Assembly (NCBI GenBank): GCA_016744725.1
Contig: JADGDW010000168.1
Span: 1-9,529, forward strand
Reading direction: 5' to 3'
DNA: 9,529 nucleotides
Source: Candidatus Albibeggiatoa sp. nov. BB20
GTDB taxonomy: Bacteria > Pseudomonadota > Gammaproteobacteria > Beggiatoales > Beggiatoaceae
Shown: positions 5,565-9,529 of the stretch, in pieces
How positions within the stretch are numbered: the first letter of the stretch is position 1
Layout: every line of letters starts with the position of its first letter
Made by a program: the position numbers and the translations under genes
Notes under the pieces: model-generated
What the model saw: the letters and a program-made list of their open reading frames with translations, nothing else
Database searches by the model: none
Told to the model about the DNA's origin: nothing

Positions 5565-6845
5565 TTGTCAGAATCGTTTCCCAAATACCTAAGCGTTCAA
5601 AATGATATGATTTTACGTGCCATCATCCCAGCCATTGTGGCAATCAGTTGGTTAATATTACTCAAGCCACTGATGATTATTGATGTATGGGATGAAAGCA
5701 ATTTTCTAGTTTATTTCTATAGCCAATCAAATAGCTTATGGGATAAATTAGTTGTCATTTGGACACAACCGCTAGGCAATTTATATCGTCCGATTCCTGT
5801 TTCTATCGCTTCCATCATTTTAGATCAAACCACATTTTCACCTTTTGCTTGGCAAATATTACGCGCAGTCAATGTTGTTCTGCTTTTAAGTTGCTTAACA
5901 TTTATTTTACATGTTTTTCAGCGTTGGAAAGTAAAAGCCTATTTATTCCCCGTTTTTACATTATTATTTCTATTTTCCAGCAGTGGATTGATTACTGCGA
6001 CATGGTATGCCAATATTTTTGATGTAAGTAGTTTGTTTCTGTTAAGCCTTGCACTATTACTGATAAGCTATCAGGCCTTTTTCTGGGTGGGTATTGCGGT
6101 TGGGCTAAGTTTTTTTTGCAAAGAAATCAATCTCATCTTTTTGCCCTTTTTAGTTATTTTATATTTAAATCACAAGATTGACTTGAAATCATTGCTTAAA
6201 CTCTTTTCAATGATAATCATTGTTGGTGGAAGCTATTGGATACTACGCTTTAATATGATTGATTTGGGTTCTGATGGTGATATTCATGATTTTGCGGTGA
6301 GTAAATTCTGGCCAAGTTTGGTTGGATTTGTGGACAGTTTTTGGTGGCAAAATATGCACCGAACACAAGCGGGTTGGCTGGGTATCACTTGCTTTGGCTT
6401 ATCTATTATCGCATTTAGAACCTATTTAAATCGTTTGCTATTTACGGGTTTACTATTTTTGACTCTGTTTATTTATTGGGGTATGTTTGCATACTATCAG
6501 CACGATGTTATCAATCACCTCAATTTTATCGGGCGTTTGTATTTAATTCCTGCCACGTTGTTATTAATTTCCCTCGCATTGTGGGCGCGACCGATTGTTT
6601 TTGGATTAATTGCGATTCCTCTTTTATTCGGTGGTTGGCAAACTTATCAGGCACACCAACAATTTCAAGAGACATTTTTAGAAATCGTACAATTAGCAGA
6701 GAAACAAGAGCAAGTGTTAGTGATTGATTTTAAGGATAATCCACTGCAAAATGATATATTTCGACAGATTCAATTTGGTGCACATCCGCAGGCAAAATAT
6801 AAGATTGATTTGAAAACAGGAACATTAATAGAGAACAAACAATAA
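5565..6845 (+). CDS. Polytopic membrane protein, probable GT-C-type glycosyltransferase
   Basis: This is a 426-residue protein with about ten hydrophobic segments (roughly residues 17-38, 78-87, 99-118, 124-146, 152-184, 189-200, 208-227, 268-285, 290-311 and 326-360) and a soluble tail of about 65 residues. GT-C enzymes transfer sugars from polyprenyl-phosphate donors on the outer face of the inner membrane. Consistent features are an acidic loop after the first segment (IIDVWDESNF, Asp40, Asp43 and Glu44), a loop with LYRPIP (73-78), and FFCKEINLIFLP with the Lys-Glu pair at 186-187 that recurs in TMTC/PMT-like proteins. No characterised subfamily is recognised and the acceptor is unknown. 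The start is uncertain: TTG at 5565 opens the frame after an in-frame TAA at 5556, and the first ATG at 5607 still leaves the first membrane helix; neither has a clear ribosome-binding site. It stands alone, divergent from the btuC-like gene and convergent with purA. Confidence 0.7.
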   Translation: MSESFPKYLSVQNDMILRAIIPAIVAISWLILLKPLMIIDVWDESNFLVYFYSQSNSLWDKLVVIWTQPLGNLYRPIPVSIASIILDQTTFSPFAWQILRAVNVVLLLSCLTFILHVFQRWKVKAYLFPVFTLLFLFSSSGLITATWYANIFDVSSLFLLSLALLLISYQAFFWVGIAVGLSFFCKEINLIFLPFLVILYLNHKIDLKSLLKLFSMIIIVGGSYWILRFNMIDLGSDGDIHDFAVSKFWPSLVGFVDSFWWQNMHRTQAGWLGITCFGLSIIAFRTYLNRLLFTGLLFLTLFIYWGMFAYYQHDVINHLNFIGRLYLIPATLLLISLALWARPIVFGLIAIPLLFGGWQTYQAHQQFQETFLEIVQLAEKQEQVLVIDFKDNPLQNDIFRQIQFGAHPQAKYKIDLKTGTLIENKQ

Positions 6846-6857
6846 GGCCAATTTATT

Positions 6858-6890
6858 AGGACTAGCAGCCTTTAAAAGACTGCCAATCCT
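6858..6890. terminator. Candidate bidirectional hairpin between convergent genes
   Basis: AGGACTAGCAG (6858-6868) can pair with CTGCCAATCCT (6880-6890) at nine of eleven positions around an 11-base loop. It lies between the end of the GT-C-like gene (+) and the end of purA (-), where a shared terminator is expected. Neither side has a strong T tract, so termination is inferred from position. Confidence 0.4.
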
Positions 6891-6907
6891 GATGACACTA
6901 AAATGAA

Positions 6908-8200
6908 TTACCCAAAAATTTCTTGTCTCATAATCGTTTGATTACGCTCTGGACCAGTTGAAATCATCGCAACAGGCGTTTCAATCAACTCTTCCAATTT
7001 AGCTAAATAGTTTTGCGCATTTTTTGGCAACAGATCATAATCCGTTACACCATAAGTGGATTCTGACCAACCGGGCATTTCAATATAAATCGGCTCACAA
7101 CCTTCCAACGCATCTGCGCCTGATGGTGGTGATTTTAATTCTTGACCATCATAACTGTAGCCAACACAAATTTTAAGCGTATCTAAACCATCTAACACAT
7201 CTAATTTAGTGATACATACACCTGATAAGCTGTTAATCATTTTCGCACGACGCAAGCCAATGGCATCAAACCAACCACAACGACGTGGACGACCTGTTGT
7301 TGCACCAAATTCATTGCCTTTTTTGGCTAAATGATCGCCAGCCTCATCAAATAATTCCGTTGGGAATGGGCCAGAACCGACACGAGTTGTATAAGCTTTG
7401 GTGATGCCTAACACATAATCCACGTCACAAGGGCCAATGCCACTGCCTGTTGCACAACCACCTGATACGGTATTAGACGAGGTGACAAACGGATAAGTAC
7501 CTTGGTCAATATCCAACATTGTGCCTTGTGCTCCTTCAAATAAAACACTTTGGCCTTGTTGGCTTAATTGATATAAATGCTCAGGTACATCAATGATTAA
7601 TGGCTTGATTTCTTCGCCCAAACGCAATGTTTCATCTAGAGTTTGTTGTACATCAACCGCATCGGTTTTGAAATAATTTTGCAGTATAAAGTTGTGATAA
7701 TCCAAAACTTCCGTTAATTTTTGTTCTAAACCAGCTGGATTAAATAAATCGATGGTACGTAGTGCACGGCGAGCCACTTTGTCTTCATACGCAGGACCAA
7801 TACCACGACCAGTTGTACCAATTTTGCCTTTACCTTTTGCCAATTCGCGAGCTTTGTCTAAAGCGATATGATAAGGCATCAACAATGGACATGAGTCACT
7901 GATTTTTAAGCGTTCTTTAACAGGAATGCCTTTGTCTTGCAACATCTGCATTTCTTCTTGCAATGCTTGTAATGACAACACCACACCATTACCAATGAAG
8001 CATTGAACATTGTCACGCAAGATACCTGATGGGATTAAATGTAAAACGGTTTTTTCATCACCAATAACCAATGTGTGTCCTGCATTATGCCCACCTTGAA
8101 AACGAGTCACAGCAGCAACGCGGTCAGTGAGTAAATCTACCAACTTGCCTTTACCTTCATCACCCCATTGTGTACCAATGACTACAACATTTTTTCCCAT
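6908..8200 (-). CDS. purA: Adenylosuccinate synthetase
   Basis: PurA joins IMP and aspartate using GTP to form adenylosuccinate, the committed step towards AMP. The ATG at 8200 gives 430 residues, matching the usual length (432 in E. coli). An in-frame TTG at 8218 would add six residues but is less likely, since AAGAGA lies 7 bases before the ATG at 8200 and the product then opens with the standard MGKNVVVIGTQWGDEGKGK. Catalytic Asp14 (WGDEGKGK) and His42 (GGHNAGHT) are present. IMP and GTP sites are visible in IGTTGRGIGPAYEDK (127-141), LFEGAQGTMLDIDQGTYP (220-237), YTTRVGSGPFPTE (270-282), GATTGRPRRCGWFD (299-312) and TKLDVLDGL (331-339). It follows hisZ on the same strand, a known proteobacterial order. 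The 400-base spacer with its own hairpins suggests at least partly separate transcription. Confidence 0.98.
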   Translation of the reverse strand: MGKNVVVIGTQWGDEGKGKLVDLLTDRVAAVTRFQGGHNAGHTLVIGDEKTVLHLIPSGILRDNVQCFIGNGVVLSLQALQEEMQMLQDKGIPVKERLKISDSCPLLMPYHIALDKARELAKGKGKIGTTGRGIGPAYEDKVARRALRTIDLFNPAGLEQKLTEVLDYHNFILQNYFKTDAVDVQQTLDETLRLGEEIKPLIIDVPEHLYQLSQQGQSVLFEGAQGTMLDIDQGTYPFVTSSNTVSGGCATGSGIGPCDVDYVLGITKAYTTRVGSGPFPTELFDEAGDHLAKKGNEFGATTGRPRRCGWFDAIGLRRAKMINSLSGVCITKLDVLDGLDTLKICVGYSYDGQELKSPPSGADALEGCEPIYIEMPGWSESTYGVTDYDLLPKNAQNYLAKLEELIETPVAMISTGPERNQTIMRQEIFG

Positions 8201-8234
8201 AATCAAATCTCTTTTCAATTAACAATGTTCAATT

Positions 8235-8262
8235 AATAATTATCAGGGAGAAGATAATTATT
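8235..8262. promoter_or_regulatory. Perfect AT-rich inverted repeat in the purA leader
   Basis: AATAATTATC (8235-8244) and GATAATTATT (8253-8262) are perfect 10-bp inverted arms around AGGGAGAA. The repeat lies 34 bases upstream of the purA start codon. Next to it, towards the gene, CAATTAA occurs twice (8216-8222 and 8230-8236). It could be an operator or a leader RNA stem. It does not match the E. coli PurR box. Confidence 0.4.
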
Positions 8263-8291
8263 GAGAGTGGTATAACAAAGTGTCTCATTGT

Positions 8292-8336
8292 AACGGAATG
8301 ATACTCTATTGCCCATTGATAAGTTGGAATTTATCG
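8292..8336 (-). pseudogene. Decayed duplicate of the last codons of hisZ
   Basis: These 45 bases, read on the minus strand, align without gaps to the 3' end of hisZ (8605-8649) at 35 of 45 positions. Translated in the hisZ frame they give FQLINGQ-stop-SIIPLQ, against FQLIDGQWAIVPL-stop in the gene. The in-frame stop and the missing rest of the gene show it is not functional. It lies 313 bases downstream of the original tail. A partial tandem duplication followed by decay, or an insertion that split an older tail from the gene, would explain it. Confidence 0.6.
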
Positions 8337-8518
8337 ATTTTAAAATAGTTAATTCACTATTATTTAAATGGTTTTATAAAAATAGCAGAATAATTACTAA
8401 CAGAGTTTTAATTTCCTCTAAGTTTTAAAGTCAGTATGTATCGACATCAGGGTGATTTTATTGATGATTGGGTATAACGCGGCGATATTATTGCCAACAG
8501 CTGTTATTAGAAAGGGGT

Positions 8519-8576
8519 AAAAAGTCTAAGTGCAGGCATTAACATCGGTCTAAGGCCAATGATGACACTTGCACTT
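8519..8576 (-). terminator. Terminator-like hairpin downstream of hisZ
   Basis: On the minus strand an outer stem AAGTGCA/TGCACTT (8570-8576 with 8528-8534) encloses a long imperfect stem with several mismatches around the loop near 8550. The hairpin is followed by AGACTTTTT (five T at 8519-8523). Position and layout suit an intrinsic terminator for hisZ about 25 bases after its stop. The imperfect inner stem makes it weak, so readthrough into purA remains possible. Confidence 0.45.
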
Positions 8577-8600
8577 TAAGTATTTAGAATAATTACTGTT

Positions 8601-9529
8601 TTACAACGGTACTATAGCCCATTGCCCATCAATAAGTTGGAATTCATGGGTACAACCTAAGGCTTTTGCATCACCTTGCTGGTCTGGCAATTCTGTGACA
8701 ACGGTTTGTCCTGCTGTGCGCAATAATTTAACTTCTTTTTTAAGAGCAAGGTCTTGGCTAGCTGGCGCAAAATATTTATTAACAAAAGGCTGCTCGAATT
8801 CAGCAAGACTGGCTAAAGTGGCCAAGTTAGTGCTAAAACCTGTTGCAGGCCGATCTTTGCCAAAGGCTTTACCTAAATTATCATAACGCCCACCTTTAGC
8901 AATCGCATCCCCATGTTTTGCCACATAAGCTGCGAATACAATACCTGTATGATAGCTATAACCACGGGCTTCTGCTAAATCAAAATGCAAGGTTTCATCA
9001 GGCAACTGTTCACATAAGCGGTTTAAATCATCCAATGCCGTATGTACGGTTTTAGGTGCGTGAGCTAATATTTTTTTAGCCTCATCTAAAACCTGTTGAT
9101 TACCATTTAATTCAACCAATTCGACCAGCATGGTTTGCAAACCAGTATCAACTTTCCAATCTGTTAATAATTGTTCGATTTCAGCTCGCGCCTTACGCTT
9201 GACCGCTTTGGTTAGTTGAGTTTGTTGCTCAGTATTTAAATTCGCTGCTTCACGTAATGCTTGATAAATTTGTACATGGCCAACATCAACATGAAAATCA
9301 TGGATTTCTACAAAGCGTAATGTCTCCAACATCAATGATAAGATTTCAGCATCACTGGCAACATCTTTGTAACCATATAATTCTGCCCCAACTTGAATCG
9401 GGGCGCGAGACCCTGCAAAGCTATTTGGGCGTGTATGCAAGACTGCACCGAGATAACATAAGCGGGTTGGCGTTTCTCGTTTTAAATGATGGGCATCAAT
9501 CCGAGCCACTTGTGGGGTCATATCTGCTC
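8601..9529 (-). CDS. hisZ: ATP phosphoribosyltransferase regulatory subunit, 5' end outside window
   Basis: HisZ is a catalytically dead paralogue of histidyl-tRNA synthetase that combines with the short form of HisG to make the first enzyme of histidine synthesis and carries its feedback control. The frame is open to the window edge with Ala-Asp before Met, giving ADMTPQVARIDAHHL, so the ATG at 9521 is internal. About 308 codons are visible of a usual length near 390. Class II synthetase-like segments are seen: TRLCYLGAVLHTRP, QVGAELYGYKDVASDAEILSL, then ARGYSYHTGIVFAAYV, and GGRYDNLGKAFGKDRPATGFS. The C-terminus ends at FQLIDGQWAIVPL, with no anticodon-binding domain as in HisS. It lies upstream of purA on the same strand, the common proteobacterial order. 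Its presence implies that a short-form hisG exists elsewhere in the genome. Confidence 0.95.
   Translation of the reverse strand, partial: ADMTPQVARIDAHHLKRETPTRLCYLGAVLHTRPNSFAGSRAPIQVGAELYGYKDVASDAEILSLMLETLRFVEIHDFHVDVGHVQIYQALREAANLNTEQQTQLTKAVKRKARAEIEQLLTDWKVDTGLQTMLVELVELNGNQQVLDEAKKILAHAPKTVHTALDDLNRLCEQLPDETLHFDLAEARGYSYHTGIVFAAYVAKHGDAIAKGGRYDNLGKAFGKDRPATGFSTNLATLASLAEFEQPFVNKYFAPASQDLALKKEVKLLRTAGQTVVTELPDQQGDAKALGCTHEFQLIDGQWAIVPL

Larger units (their letters stand above)
8201..8600. other. hisZ-purA spacer
   Basis: This 400-base spacer holds no convincing gene. From the hisZ end it contains a terminator-like hairpin (8519-8576), a perfect 10-bp palindrome AACAGCTGTT (8496-8505), a direct repeat AGAATAATTACT (8387-8398 and, just downstream of the hisZ stop, 8586-8597), a decayed copy of the hisZ 3' end (8292-8336), and the AT-rich inverted repeat of the purA leader. 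A purA promoter must lie here if hisZ terminates, but I cannot pick a convincing -35/-10 pair. Confidence 0.6.

Noticed and set aside
5759..6727. Plus-strand ORFs in another frame within the GT-C-like gene
   Set aside because: They overlap the long membrane-protein frame, have no start signals and show no domain; they are shadow frames.

Overview
The window reads as an ordinary chromosomal stretch of a proteobacterium, most likely a moderately AT-rich gammaproteobacterium. That placement is an inference from three things: the protein styles (PurA, TrpC and BtuC of proteobacterial type), the hisZ-purA order typical of beta- and gammaproteobacteria, and intergenic repeats of the GTAGGGTGG/CCACCCTAC and GACGCagaGCGTC kinds. 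From memory these repeats recall large filamentous sulfur bacteria and methanotrophs. I cannot name the species.

Positions 1-2198 (+): the 3' part of trpD, then trpC, then folK, closely spaced and probably co-transcribed. This couples two tryptophan steps with a folate-biosynthesis kinase. Positions 2199-2496 are a non-coding gap holding promoter-like sequence. Positions 2497-4067 (+) carry a two-gene unit two bases apart: a secreted protein of unknown function with a possible DUF1131-like C-terminal half, and a CbiM-like (COG3235-type) membrane protein that lacks the N-terminal metal-binding His.

Positions 4068-5558: a lone BtuC/FecCD-type ABC permease gene on the minus strand. It is bracketed on both sides by roughly 180-bp non-coding, MITE-like elements. 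Each has imperfect terminal inverted repeats, candidate short target duplications and internal REP-like hairpins. No ATPase or binding-protein gene lies next to it. Positions 5565-6845 (+): a polytopic membrane protein with features of GT-C glycosyltransferases.

Positions 6858-9529 (-): purA, then a 400-bp spacer, then the 3' four-fifths of hisZ, whose start lies beyond the window. HisZ acts in histidine synthesis and PurA in AMP synthesis. The spacer holds a terminator-like hairpin, a perfect AT-rich inverted repeat in the purA leader, and a decayed second copy of the last codons of hisZ.

Most of the window is housekeeping. I see no clear new defence or mobile system. The points worth following up are the secreted protein/CbiM-like pair, the two elements around the orphan btuC-like gene, and the hisZ tail duplication.
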